NCBI RefSeq assembly: GCF_004363315.1
Contig: NZ_SNYL01000011.1
Coordinates: forward strand, 30,315-94,314
DNA length: 64,000 bases
Source: Tepidicella xavieri
Lineage (GTDB): Bacteria > Pseudomonadota > Gammaproteobacteria > Burkholderiales > Burkholderiaceae_C
Direction: 5' to 3'
The position numbers were made by a program, and so were the translations under genes. Shown one piece after another: positions 17,271-27,300 of this stretch (the stretch's first letter is position 1; each line of letters starts with the position of its first letter). The notes under the pieces are model-generated. The model was not told where the DNA came from and ran no database searches. It saw nothing but the letters and a program-made list of their open reading frames with translations.

Positions 17271-19059
17271 CGGCGGGGACCTCGGCGAAGGCGATGCGCG
17301 ATGGCTGGCGCTTGGCCGCATACATGGCCTGATCCGCCACGCGCAGCAGTGTTTGCAGGTCTCGGCCCTGCTCTGGCGCCAGCGCCACGCCCACGCTGGC
17401 GCTGACCTGGTGGCTGAGTCCGTCGATCTGCATCGGGGCCGCCACCGCGTCGCACAGACGCTGCACCATCGCGTCGAGCGCCGGCCGGCCCGGGCAATGT
17501 CCGAGCACGACAACGAATTCATCGCCTCCCAGTCGGGCCGCGATGTCGCTGTCGCGGCTGTGTTGCAGCAAGCGGCGCCCGATTTCCACCAGCACCTGAT
17601 CGCCCACTTCGTGGCCGTGACGGTCATTGATCGGCTTGAAGCGGTCCAGGTCGAACAACAGCACTGCATGCCGCCCAGGCTGGGCCAGCAGGCGCTGGGT
17701 GCCATCGGCCAAGCCGCGGCGGTTGGCCAGTCCGGTGAGCGCATCGGTCATGGCGGCGCGGGCCAGGTGAGCGGCACGCAGGCTCAGCACGGTTTTTTCA
17801 CGCTGGATGGCGCGGATGCGCGCGCTCAGTGCAATGGCAAAGACCACCATCTCGGCGGCCATGCCGATCTGGAGCCCGTAGGACAGCACCACCGGGGCAT
17901 GCCACCAGCCACGCGCCACGGCCACCACGCCGATGACGCTGGCAAACAGGGTGAGTTTGGCCAGCAAATACCAGCCCGCGCTCGGCTGTCCGCGGCGCCA
18001 GATCCACAGACCGATGGCCGTGATGCCAGCGATACCGACCAGGGCAAGGGTTTCGTTGAGTTGTTGCGAAAGGGCCGTGTGGCCTGCGGCACCGATGGCG
18101 GCCGATGCCAGCGCCACGCCCGCCATCGCCAACACCGGCCCGTCCGCCGCCCTGCCCACGACCCGGGTGGACAGAAAGGCTCTGGCAAAGCCGGCGCTGC
18201 TGGCCAGCCACAAGGCGGGCCAGATCACATAGCTGTGCTCGATCCACCACGGTGACCCGGGCCAGAGGTAGTGCGCGGTATGGCCATTGAAGGTGGCGAT
18301 GGTCAGCAGCGCGGTGAGGCAGGTCAGGACGTAGTGCAGATAGGCCGCGTCACGAAACACCCCGGCCAGCGTGAGGTTGTAGATCAGCAGTGCCAGCAAC
18401 ACGCCGTAGATGACGCCATCGAACAGCTTTTTGTGTTGGCGGTTTTTCACGTAATCCCCGATTTCCCAGATGGCAGGGGTGATGTTCTGCGCAATCGTGT
18501 TCTGTACCCGCACGTAAAGCGTATAGTCCCCGGCAAAGGGCAGGTGAAAGGGGTAAGTGATGCGCTCCATGCCCAGGGGGCGGCTGGCATACGGGCGGAT
18601 CAGACCGGTTTGCGCGCCGCTGCCCCAGTTCAAGCCGTCGCTGGCGAATGGGCCGTGAAACGCAATGTCGCGAATGGCGGTGGTGGGAAAAGTCAGGACC
18701 CACTGGTCGTCTCGCGTGCCTGTGGTCATCTGGATGCGCAGCCACCACGCCGACGGGCCGTGCAGGCGCAGCGGGCCTGGGGGCACTTGCCAGGACTGGC
18801 CGGGCGTGGATTGCCGAATGTCCTCCAGGGTGAGGTGCCCCTCACGGTCTTCCAGCACCGCGACCCGGCCTTGCAGCCACACCCCTTCGGCCCGTGGTTG
18901 CAGCACCACGGTTTCCTGCGCCAGTGCTGCGTTTGCCCACAGCAGCGTCAGCAGTCCCAGCATCCACCACCCCTTCAGGAACCATGCCGGCAGACCTGCA
19001 AGACGCGCAGCCCCAGAGGGCTTCAACAAGCGGTGGATGGAAAGCAAGAACAGCGGCAT
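17260..19059 (-). CDS. Diguanylate cyclase with 7TMR-DISM sensor module
   Basis: A 599-residue membrane protein. An N-terminal hydrophobic segment is followed by a periplasmic 7TMR-DISMED2-like domain (residues about 50-180), about seven transmembrane helices (residues about 190-390) and a C-terminal GGDEF domain. The active site RLGGDEFVVVL is intact, as are DIAARLGG and DQAMYAAKR. It should make c-di-GMP in response to an extracellular ligand, perhaps a carbohydrate. The frame is open to 19137, but the Met at 19059 leaves room for the formate dehydrogenase promoter. Confidence 0.88.
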   Translation of the reverse strand: MPLFLLSIHRLLKPSGAARLAGLPAWFLKGWWMLGLLTLLWANAALAQETVVLQPRAEGVWLQGRVAVLEDREGHLTLEDIRQSTPGQSWQVPPGPLRLHGPSAWWLRIQMTTGTRDDQWVLTFPTTAIRDIAFHGPFASDGLNWGSGAQTGLIRPYASRPLGMERITYPFHLPFAGDYTLYVRVQNTIAQNITPAIWEIGDYVKNRQHKKLFDGVIYGVLLALLIYNLTLAGVFRDAAYLHYVLTCLTALLTIATFNGHTAHYLWPGSPWWIEHSYVIWPALWLASSAGFARAFLSTRVVGRAADGPVLAMAGVALASAAIGAAGHTALSQQLNETLALVGIAGITAIGLWIWRRGQPSAGWYLLAKLTLFASVIGVVAVARGWWHAPVVLSYGLQIGMAAEMVVFAIALSARIRAIQREKTVLSLRAAHLARAAMTDALTGLANRRGLADGTQRLLAQPGRHAVLLFDLDRFKPINDRHGHEVGDQVLVEIGRRLLQHSRDSDIAARLGGDEFVVVLGHCPGRPALDAMVQRLCDAVAAPMQIDGLSHQVSASVGVALAPEQGRDLQTLLRVADQAMYAAKRQPSRIAFAEVPAVRP

Positions 19060-19120
19060 GATCAATATGCCACTGTACTCCGTATTGGGTGCGCTGTTGG
19101 CGGGGCGAGAAATGCAGTAA

Positions 19121-19138
19121 TATGCATTTTTGTGCATA
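19121..19138. promoter_or_regulatory. Inverted repeat upstream of formate dehydrogenase genes
   Basis: TATGCA (19121-19126) and TGCATA (19133-19138) are perfect inverted copies six bases apart, 24 bases before the ATG at 19163. The region is AT-rich. Formate dehydrogenase operons in related bacteria are often controlled by a LysR-type regulator, so this may be an operator. No regulator gene is in the immediate neighbourhood. Confidence 0.35.
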
Positions 19139-19162
19139 AACCCAAATTACATTTGTAAGACA

Positions 19163-20881
19163 ATGAATCAGAGTGCATCGTCTGTGACGTGGATGCGGGC
19201 GCAAGGCCGGCTGGCCCGAAGCACGCCCAAAGGGCGCCAAGTCCGCCCGGACGATCGGGAACGGGTGGCGCGGCTGTGTGCCGATCTGCCGCCCCAGCGG
19301 GCGCTGTTGATCGAGCACCTGCACCGGTTGCAGGATGCCGAGGGCGGTTTGCGCAAGGGGCATTTGGCCGCGTTGGCCGAGCGGCTGCGGCTGAGCCAGG
19401 TCGAGGTGTACGAGGTGGCAACCTTCTATCACCACTTCGACGTGGTGGAGGACGATGCCGTGCTGCCCCGCCACACGGTGCGGGTGTGCACCAGCCTGCC
19501 CTGTGCGATGGCCGGCGGGGAAAGGCTGTGGCGCGAACTGCGGGATCGGCTGGCCGGCGAGCCCGGCGTACGGGTGGTGGAGGCGCCGTGCATGGGCCAG
19601 TGCCATGCGGGGCCGGCCGTCTGTGTGGGCCAGCGGCAGATGGGGGCGGCCGATGCCCAGGCGGTGCGAGATATGCTGGCCCGTGGCGACATCGGGCCCA
19701 GAACGTTGCCCGCCAGCCAGGCCCCGGATGCGCCAGCCGATTTTGCGCAGTTCGAGCGCCTGCTGCGCGGGGAATGGTCGGTCGAGCGGGTGCTGGCCGA
19801 GCTGAAGGCGTCCGGCCTGCGTGGCCTGGGCGGCGCCGGTTTTCCCGCCTGGCGCAAGTGGGAGACGGTGCGTGCCCAGCCCGGGCCCCGGGCCATGGTG
19901 GTCAACATCGACGAGGGGGAAGTGGGCACCTTCAAGGACTGGCATGTGCTGGCCCACGAGCCACGCCCTTTCCTGGAGGGCATGCTGATCGCGGCGCACG
20001 TGGTGGGCGCCGAGCACATCTGGATCTACCTGCGCGACGAATACCACGACGTTCGCCAGCTCTTGCAGGCGGAACTGGCGCGTCTGGCGCAGCGCATCGA
20101 GGGCTGGCGGGAGGCGCACCCAGGCATCACGTTCCCCGAGGTGGAACTGCGGCGCGGCGCGGGAGCCTACATCTGCGGCGAGGAATCGGCGCTGATTGAA
20201 TCGGTGGAGGGCAAGCGCGGCATGCCTCGCCTCAAGCCGCCCATCGTGGCGCTGAATGGGGTGTTTGGCCGGCCCACGCTGGCGCACAACGTCGAGACGC
20301 TGTGGTGGCTGCCCACGGTGCTGGCGCGCGGCGGTGCCTGGCTGGCTCGACAAGGGCGGCACGGGCGCAGCGGCCTGCGGCGCTTCAGCGTGTCGGGGCG
20401 GGTGGCCAAGCCTGGGGTGTATCTGGCGCCGGCGGGCATCACGCTGCAGGAGCTGCTGCACGAATACGCGGGTGGCATGGCGCCGGGCCACACCCTGTAT
20501 GCCTACCTGCCCGGTGGGGCGTCGGGCGGCATCCTGCCGGCCGCGCTGACCGATGTGCCGCTGGACTTTGACACCTTGGCCGAACATGGCGCCTTCGTCG
20601 GCTCCATGGCGGTGGTGGTGCTGAGTCAGCACGATAGGGTGCGCGACGCGGCCTTGAACCTCATGCGTTTTTTCGAGCACGAGTCCTGCGGCCAGTGCAC
20701 CCCTTGCCGGGCCGGCACCACGCAATCGGTGGCCTTGATGCAAGCTCCGTTGTGGGACGCGGAGCGCCTGGGCGACCTGTCGCACGTGATGCGTGAGGCG
20801 TCCATCTGCGGGCTCGGCCAGGCCGCGCCCAACGCTTTCGACAGCGTGCTGCGCTTCTTCCCGCAGGAGGTGCAGGCATGA
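19163..20881 (+). CDS. NAD-dependent formate dehydrogenase beta subunit (NuoE-NuoF type fusion)
   Basis: A 572-residue protein that combines two subunits separate in Cupriavidus-type Fds. Residues about 30-185 are NuoE/FdsG-like, with 2Fe-2S ligands in CTSLPC and APCMGQC. Residues about 190-572 are NuoF/FdsB-like, with the NADH/FMN region GLGGAGFPAWRKWE, AYICGEESALIESVEGKRG and the 4Fe-4S ligands ESCGQCTPC plus a later ICGLGQ. It passes electrons from the alpha subunit to NAD+. The length and two-gene layout match, from memory, Methylorubrum FDH1. It overlaps the alpha gene by ATGA. Confidence 0.88.
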   Translation: MNQSASSVTWMRAQGRLARSTPKGRQVRPDDRERVARLCADLPPQRALLIEHLHRLQDAEGGLRKGHLAALAERLRLSQVEVYEVATFYHHFDVVEDDAVLPRHTVRVCTSLPCAMAGGERLWRELRDRLAGEPGVRVVEAPCMGQCHAGPAVCVGQRQMGAADAQAVRDMLARGDIGPRTLPASQAPDAPADFAQFERLLRGEWSVERVLAELKASGLRGLGGAGFPAWRKWETVRAQPGPRAMVVNIDEGEVGTFKDWHVLAHEPRPFLEGMLIAAHVVGAEHIWIYLRDEYHDVRQLLQAELARLAQRIEGWREAHPGITFPEVELRRGAGAYICGEESALIESVEGKRGMPRLKPPIVALNGVFGRPTLAHNVETLWWLPTVLARGGAWLARQGRHGRSGLRRFSVSGRVAKPGVYLAPAGITLQELLHEYAGGMAPGHTLYAYLPGGASGGILPAALTDVPLDFDTLAEHGAFVGSMAVVVLSQHDRVRDAALNLMRFFEHESCGQCTPCRAGTTQSVALMQAPLWDAERLGDLSHVMREASICGLGQAAPNAFDSVLRFFPQEVQA

Positions 20882-23754
20882 GCGCGTCCGATCTGCCCCT
20901 GATCGATTTCACCCTGAACGGGACGCCCGCCCAGGCCCTGCCCGGCGAAAGCGTGTGGCAGGTGGCCCAGCGCCTGGGGGTGGCCATTCCGCACCTGTGC
21001 CACCAGCCGGGTCTGCCCACGGCGGGCAATTGCCGCGCCTGCGTGGTGGAGGTGGAAGGGGAGCGCGTGCTGGCGCCTTCGTGCTGCCGCTTCCCTCGGG
21101 CCGGCATGGCCGTGCGCACCGACACCCCCCGCGTGCAACGCGCCCAGCGCACCGTGCTGGAACTGTTGCAGGCCGATGCGCCCGACACCCGCCGCCTGAA
21201 GCACGACAGCGAGCTGGCGCGATGGGCCGAGCGGCTGCATGCCGATGGCCAGCGCTTCCCGGCACGCGGGCCGTCGCAGCGGCAGAGGGCCGCCCAGGGG
21301 CCGGATACCAGCCATCCGGCCATGACCGTCAGCCTGGATGCATGCATCCAGTGCACGCGCTGCATCCGCGCCTGCCGCGACGTGCAGGGCAACGACGTGC
21401 TGGGCCTGTCGTTGCGGGGCGCTCAGGCGCAGGTCGTCTTCGACCAGGGTGACCCAATGGGCCAGAGCACCTGCGTGGCCTGTGGCGAATGCGTGCAGGC
21501 CTGCCCGACCGGGGCCATCGCGCCGGCCAACGGCGCCTACACCCGCGTGGCCGAACGGCAGGTCGATTCCGTCTGCCCCTACTGCGGCGTGGGTTGCCAG
21601 CTCACCTACCACGTGCAAGGCGAGCGCATCGACCGGGTTGAGGGCCGCGCCGGTCCGGCGAACGACGGGCGGCTCTGCGTCAAAGGCCGCTTCGGTTTCG
21701 ATTACATCCACCACCCGGACCGGCTCACCGTGCCGCTGGTGCGCCGTGCCGACGCGCCGAAAAACCCGGCCCTCCTCACCCAAGGCCCCGGTGGCCGGAC
21801 CGACATGGCCGCCGTGCGCGCCCAGTTCCGCGAAGCCACCTGGGACGAAGCGCTGGCGCTGGCGGCCGAGGGGCTGATGCGGGTGCGCGACGCCCAGCCC
21901 GCGAAAGGGCGCGGCGCAGCGGTGGCCGGTTTCGGTTCCGCCAAGGGCACGAACGAGGAAGCCTACCTGTTTCAGAAGCTGATCCGCAGCGCCTTCCATA
22001 CCCACAACGTGGACCACTGCACGCGCCTGTGCCACGCCTCCAGCGTGGCCGCGCTGATGGAGGGCATCGGTTCTGGCGCGGTCAGCAATCCGCTGCGCGA
22101 CGTGGCGCATGCCGAATTCATCTTCCTCATCGGCGCCAACCCGGCGGTCAACCACCCGGTGGGGGCGAGCTGGATCAAGAACGCCGTCAAGCGCGGTGCC
22201 CGGCTGGTGCTGGCCGACCCGCGCCGCACCGAGCTTGCCCGCCACGCCTGGCGCACGCTCACCTTCCAGCCCGGCAGCGACGTGGCGCTGCTCAACGCCA
22301 TGCTCTACGTCATCCTCAGCGAGGGGTTGACCGACGACGCCTTCATCGCCGAGCGCACGCAGGACTATGCGCGGCTGCGCGACCACATTCTGAACGGCCC
22401 GGAACACGGGGGCGAGGACTGGCGCCCCGAAGCCATGGCGCCCATCTGCGGCATCGACGCCGAGACCATTCGCGAAGTGGCCCGCGCCTACGCCACCGCC
22501 CCAAGCAGCATGATCCTGTGGGGCATGGGCGTGAGCCAGCACACCCACGGCACCGACAACGCACGCTGCCTGATCGCGCTGGCCATGGTCACCGGCCAGA
22601 TCGGCCGCCCCGGCACCGGGCTGCACCCCTTGCGCGGCCAGAACAACGTGCAGGGCGCCAGCGACGCCGGGCTCATCCCCATGGTGCTGCCCGATTACCA
22701 GGGCGTGGCCAACGCCAGCGCCCGCGAGCAGGCCGAACGCCTGTGGGGTTTGCCGCCAGGGGCGCTTGATGTCCAACCCGGCCTGACGGTGGTCGAAATC
22801 ATCGACGCCGCCTACGACGGGCAAATCCGCGCCATGCTGATCCAAGGCGAAAACCCCGCCATGAGCGACCCCGACGCCACCCATGCCCGCGAAGCGCTGG
22901 CCCGGCTGGAGCACCTGGTGGTGCAGGACATCTTCCTGACCGAGACGGCGGCGCTGGCCGACGTGGTGCTGCCTGCCACCGCCTGGCCTGAAAAGACCGG
23001 CACCGTCACCAACACCGACCGCACCGTGCAACTCGGCCGCAAAGCCGTGGCCGCGCCCGGCCAGGCCCGCGCCGATGCGTGGATCACCGAGCAGTTGGCC
23101 CAGCGGCTGGGGCTGCCCTGGGCCTACGGCATCGCGGCCGACGGCAGCGGCGCCGAGCCCGACAGCGGCATCGGCCGGGTGTACGAGGAGATGCGCGCTC
23201 TCATGCCGTCGATTGCCGGACTCTCGTGGCGCCGGCTGCTGCAGGCCGGCGCCGTCACACACCCGGTGCGCAGCGAAGACGACCCCGGCCAGCCCATCGT
23301 GTTCATGGATCGCTTTTCCACCCCCAGCGGCAAGGCGAGGCTGGTGCCCGTGGGCCTGCGCGAGCCGGCCGAGCGCCCGGATGCCGAATACCCCCTCGTG
23401 CTGGTGACGGGCCGCCAACTGGAGCACTGGCACACCGGCTCCATGACCCGGCGCAGCGATGTGCTGGACGCGCTGGAGCCCGCCCCCACCGTCAGCCTGC
23501 ACCCGGCGACCATCGAGCGGCTCGGTCTGCAGCCCGGGGCCTGGGCGCGCATCACCAGCCGCCGTGGCGAAGCGCACGTGCGCGTGCGCGCCGACGAGGG
23601 CATCCAGCCCCATGTGGCCTTCATGCCGTTTGCCTATGTGGAGGCGGCTGCCAATCTGCTGACCATTGCGGCTTTGGACCCGGTCGGCAAGATCGCGGAG
23701 GTGAAATACTGCGCGGTGCGCATCGCTGCGCATGCGCCGGCCGGCGCGGCTTGA
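20878..23754 (+). CDS. Formate dehydrogenase alpha subunit (Mo/W-bis-MGD catalytic subunit)
   Basis: A 958-residue cytoplasmic catalytic subunit. An N-terminal 2Fe-2S domain (CHQPG, NCRACVVEV) is followed by two ferredoxin-type clusters (CIQCTRCIRACRD, CVACGECVQACP), the catalytic-domain 4Fe-4S motif (CPYCGVGCQ, then CVKGR) and the molybdopterin domains. The metal-ligand Cys lies in VDHCTRLCHASS. It oxidises formate to CO2. The His-Cys cluster motif usual between the N-terminal domain and the ferredoxin clusters is not visible: there is no Cys between residues about 65 and 150. No FdhD/FdsC-type chaperone gene lies beside it. Confidence 0.9.
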   Translation: MSASDLPLIDFTLNGTPAQALPGESVWQVAQRLGVAIPHLCHQPGLPTAGNCRACVVEVEGERVLAPSCCRFPRAGMAVRTDTPRVQRAQRTVLELLQADAPDTRRLKHDSELARWAERLHADGQRFPARGPSQRQRAAQGPDTSHPAMTVSLDACIQCTRCIRACRDVQGNDVLGLSLRGAQAQVVFDQGDPMGQSTCVACGECVQACPTGAIAPANGAYTRVAERQVDSVCPYCGVGCQLTYHVQGERIDRVEGRAGPANDGRLCVKGRFGFDYIHHPDRLTVPLVRRADAPKNPALLTQGPGGRTDMAAVRAQFREATWDEALALAAEGLMRVRDAQPAKGRGAAVAGFGSAKGTNEEAYLFQKLIRSAFHTHNVDHCTRLCHASSVAALMEGIGSGAVSNPLRDVAHAEFIFLIGANPAVNHPVGASWIKNAVKRGARLVLADPRRTELARHAWRTLTFQPGSDVALLNAMLYVILSEGLTDDAFIAERTQDYARLRDHILNGPEHGGEDWRPEAMAPICGIDAETIREVARAYATAPSSMILWGMGVSQHTHGTDNARCLIALAMVTGQIGRPGTGLHPLRGQNNVQGASDAGLIPMVLPDYQGVANASAREQAERLWGLPPGALDVQPGLTVVEIIDAAYDGQIRAMLIQGENPAMSDPDATHAREALARLEHLVVQDIFLTETAALADVVLPATAWPEKTGTVTNTDRTVQLGRKAVAAPGQARADAWITEQLAQRLGLPWAYGIAADGSGAEPDSGIGRVYEEMRALMPSIAGLSWRRLLQAGAVTHPVRSEDDPGQPIVFMDRFSTPSGKARLVPVGLREPAERPDAEYPLVLVTGRQLEHWHTGSMTRRSDVLDALEPAPTVSLHPATIERLGLQPGAWARITSRRGEAHVRVRADEGIQPHVAFMPFAYVEAAANLLTIAALDPVGKIAEVKYCAVRIAAHAPAGAA

Positions 23755-23842
23755 TCTGGCGCAAGGGTCTGCGGCACACTCCCTGTTAGGATGGCGTCAG
23801 GCCATCGGCCTGGTGGCTCGATCCCTACCCATGGAGCTTTGC

Positions 23843-24280
23843 ATGTTCAACAAAATTCTCGTGCCTTCCGACGGTTCCAAGCTCGCGCACGGCGCCGCCG
23901 AGTTCGCCGCCGATCTGGCCAAGCACCACGGCGCGCAGGTCGTGGGGCTGTATGTGATCGACCCCTTCCCCTACATCGGCATCGGCGACGCTTCCGCCGC
24001 CGGCCTGCAGGCCTACATGGCCGAAGCCCAGGCTGCGGCCGACCGCGCCCTCAATGACATCCGCCAGTGCTGTGAAGCGCGTGGCGTGACCTTTGCCGGC
24101 GACACCATCGAGCGCAATGTGACCTACGAGGGCATCCTGGAGACGGCCGACGCCGAGGGGTGCGACCTCATCGTCATGGGCTCGCACGGCCGCAAAGGCG
24201 TGCAGGCCCTGATTCTGGGCAGCGTGGCCCAAAAAGTGCTGACCCACGCCAAAGTGCCGGTGCTCATCGTCAAGCCCTGA
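23843..24280 (+). CDS. Universal stress protein, UspA family
   Basis: A 145-residue single-domain protein. It starts MFNKILVPSDGS and ends with the ATP-binding motif GSHGRKGVQALILGS, so it is likely a nucleotide-binding Usp. The ATG at 23843 is chosen because GGAG lies six bases upstream; an ATG at 23831 is also in frame. It lies 88 bases after the formate dehydrogenase alpha gene and may be read through from it. Confidence 0.88.
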   Translation: MFNKILVPSDGSKLAHGAAEFAADLAKHHGAQVVGLYVIDPFPYIGIGDASAAGLQAYMAEAQAAADRALNDIRQCCEARGVTFAGDTIERNVTYEGILETADAEGCDLIVMGSHGRKGVQALILGSVAQKVLTHAKVPVLIVKP

Positions 24281-24395
24281 GCATGGCCAACCGCTGGGCG
24301 CCATGCCCAGCGCGGCGCAAGGGCATTGGCCCGGCCGGGCGGCCCGTGGCGCGGGGGCTTCCTAGAATGTTGGCCTCATCGTGCCAGGGGCTTGC

Positions 24396-27300
24396 ATGTC
24401 CGAACACCCGGTTTCTTCCTCCGACGCCGTCACCGATGCCTCCTTGCCCGCCGCGGCGGCTGGGCAGGGGGTCATCCGCATCCGTGGCGCGCGCCAGCAC
24501 AACCTCAAGCACGTCGATCTGGACATCCGCACCGGCGAGTTGACCGTCGTCACCGGCCCCAGTGGCTCGGGCAAGTCCAGCTTGGTGTTCGACACCCTGT
24601 TTGCCGAAGGGCAGCGCCGCTATGTCGAGACGTTCAGCGCCTACGCCCGCCAGTTCCTCGACCGCATGGACAAGCCCGCGGTGGACAAGGTGGAGGGGGT
24701 GCCGCCAGCGATTGCCATCGATCAGACCAACCCGGTGCGTTCATCGCGCTCCACCGTGGGCACGATGACCGAACTCAACGACCACCTCAAGCTGCTGTTC
24801 GCGCGCGCGGCGCAGTTGTTCGACCGGCGCACCGCGCAGCCGGTGCGTCACGATACCCCCGACACCATTTATGAGACCTTGCGCCAGCGGGCCGAGGCCG
24901 CGGGCGACCCGAGGCTGGTGATCACCTTTCCGGTGGAATTGCCCGCCAGTGCCACGCCGCAAGACATCGAGCAGTGGCTGGCGGCCAGCGGCTTTACCCG
25001 GGTGCAGGCCGAGCGGCTGGTCACCCGGGCGTCGGCCCCCGAGGCGGCCCGCTCCGCCAAAACCGCCAAGCGCGGCCGGGCTCCGTCGGCGGCTCCGGCG
25101 CAGGTGCGGGTGCTGGACGTGGTGGCCGATCGCTTTCGCTTCAGCCGCGCCGAGCGCGCCCGCGTGATCGAAGCGCTGGAACTGGCGCTCCACCGGGGCC
25201 ATGGGCAACTCACGGTCTATGCCTTGCGTGATGAAGGGGCGCAGGCCGCATCGGGCGATGCGGGTGGGCCTGCCGCGCCAGACGATGGCGCCGAGTGCTG
25301 GCGATTTTCCGCCGGCCTGCATTGCCCAGACAGCGATTGGCGCTATGCCGAGCCGGTGCCTTCGATGTTTTCTTTCAACTCGCCGGTGGGGGCGTGCGAG
25401 ACGTGCCGCGGCTTTGGCCGCGTCATCGGGGTGGACATGGGGCTGGTCATCCCGAACGACAAGCTCACGCTGCGCGCGGGGGCCATCAAGCCCATGCAGA
25501 CGCCCGCCTGGAAGGAGTGTCAAGACGACCTGATGCGCCATGCCGAGGCCGCCGGCATTCCCCGCGATACGCCGTGGTACCAGTTGAGCGAGGCGCAAAA
25601 GGCCTGGGTCATCGAGGGCTCGCCCGAATGGAGCGGCAACTGGACCCAGCAGTGGTATGGGGTGCGCCGTTTTTTCGACTATCTGGAGAGCAAGGCGTAC
25701 AAGATGCACATTCGGGTGTTGCTGTCGAAGTACCGCAGCTACACCGAGTGCCCGGATTGCCGGGGGGCGCGGCTCAAGAGCGAGAGCCTGCTCTGGCGCC
25801 TAGGCACCAAGGCCGATGCGGATGCGGTGCTGCCACCTGCCCAGCGCTTCATGCCGGTGGGGGTGGAATGGACGCGCGAGCAGTTGGAGGCGCTGCCGGG
25901 CCTGTGCTTGCACGACCTGATGCAGTTGCCGATCGAGCGGTTGCGCCGTTTTTTTGCGCTGTTGAAAGGAGCGGCCGAGGGGGCCGACGGTTGGTTGGCG
26001 CTTGCTGCTGAGGTGGGGGGAGTACCGAGCACCTCATGCCGTCCGCTGCGCGGCCAAAAATCGGTGCCCGGCACTCCCCCCACCTCAGCGGGTACGGGCG
26101 AACGCATGGTATCTGACCCACTGCGCGCCGATGCCGCCACGCAGGGCGGCGAGGGTACGGCGGGCGACGATTTTGGCTTGCCGCATGAGGCGTCCGCCGT
26201 ACCCTCGTCGCCCCACCAGAGGCCCACCGAGAAACACCCGTCGAGTACCCAAGCCAGCCCACCAGCCGGCGAAGCCCAAGCCCTCAAGCTGCTGTTCGAC
26301 GAAATCACCGCCCGCCTGAAATACCTGTGCGATGTGGGCATCGGCTACCTCACGCTCGACCGGCAAAGCCGTACCTTGAGCGGCGGCGAAGTGCAGCGCA
26401 TCAACCTCACCACCGCCCTGGGCACCTCGCTGGTCAACACCCTGTTCGTGCTGGACGAGCCCAGCATCGGCCTGCACCCGCGCGACATGCACCGCATCAA
26501 CCAGGCCATGCATCGCTTGCGCGACGCTGGCAACACCCTGGTCGTGGTCGAGCATGACCCCGCCGTCATGCTGGCGGCCGACCGCATCATCGACATGGGC
26601 CCCGGCCCCGGCGAGCGTGGCGGACGCATCGTGTTCGACGGCACGGTGGCCCAACTGCGCGAGGCCGATACCCTCACCGGCGCCTACCTGGGCGGGCGCA
26701 AGCAGGTGGGTTTCGGCTTCAAGCGCATGGTCACCGAGGCCACGCCCCGGCTCGTGCTGGAGGGCGCGCGCGAGCACAATCTGCGCCATCTCACGGTGGC
26801 GTTCCCCTTGCAGCGGCTGGTGGTGGTTACCGGGGTATCGGGCTCCGGCAAATCCACGCTGATACAGGATGTGCTGGTGCCGGCCTTGATGCGCCATTTC
26901 GGGCAGGTCACCGAAACGCCCGGCGCCCACGACCGGCTGCTCGGCGCCGAGCAGCTCAGCGGCGTGGTGTTCGTCGATCAATCGCCCATTGGTAAGACGG
27001 CCCGCTCCAACCCGGTCAGCTACGTGGGTGCGTGGGATGCCATTCGCGACCTGTTCGCCAGCACGCCTTTGGCCCAGCAGCGCGGCTATACGGCGGCCAA
27101 ATTCAGCTTCAACAGCGGCGACGGGCGTTGCCCCACGTGTGGCGGCTCGGGCTTCGAGCACGTGGAAATGCAGTTCCTCAGCGACGTGTACCTGCGCTGC
27201 CCCGATTGCGATGGCCGGCGCTACCGGCCGGAGGTGCTGGAGGTCACGCTCGAACGCGGCGGCCGCAGCCTGCATGTGGCCGATGTGCTGGCGCTGACGG

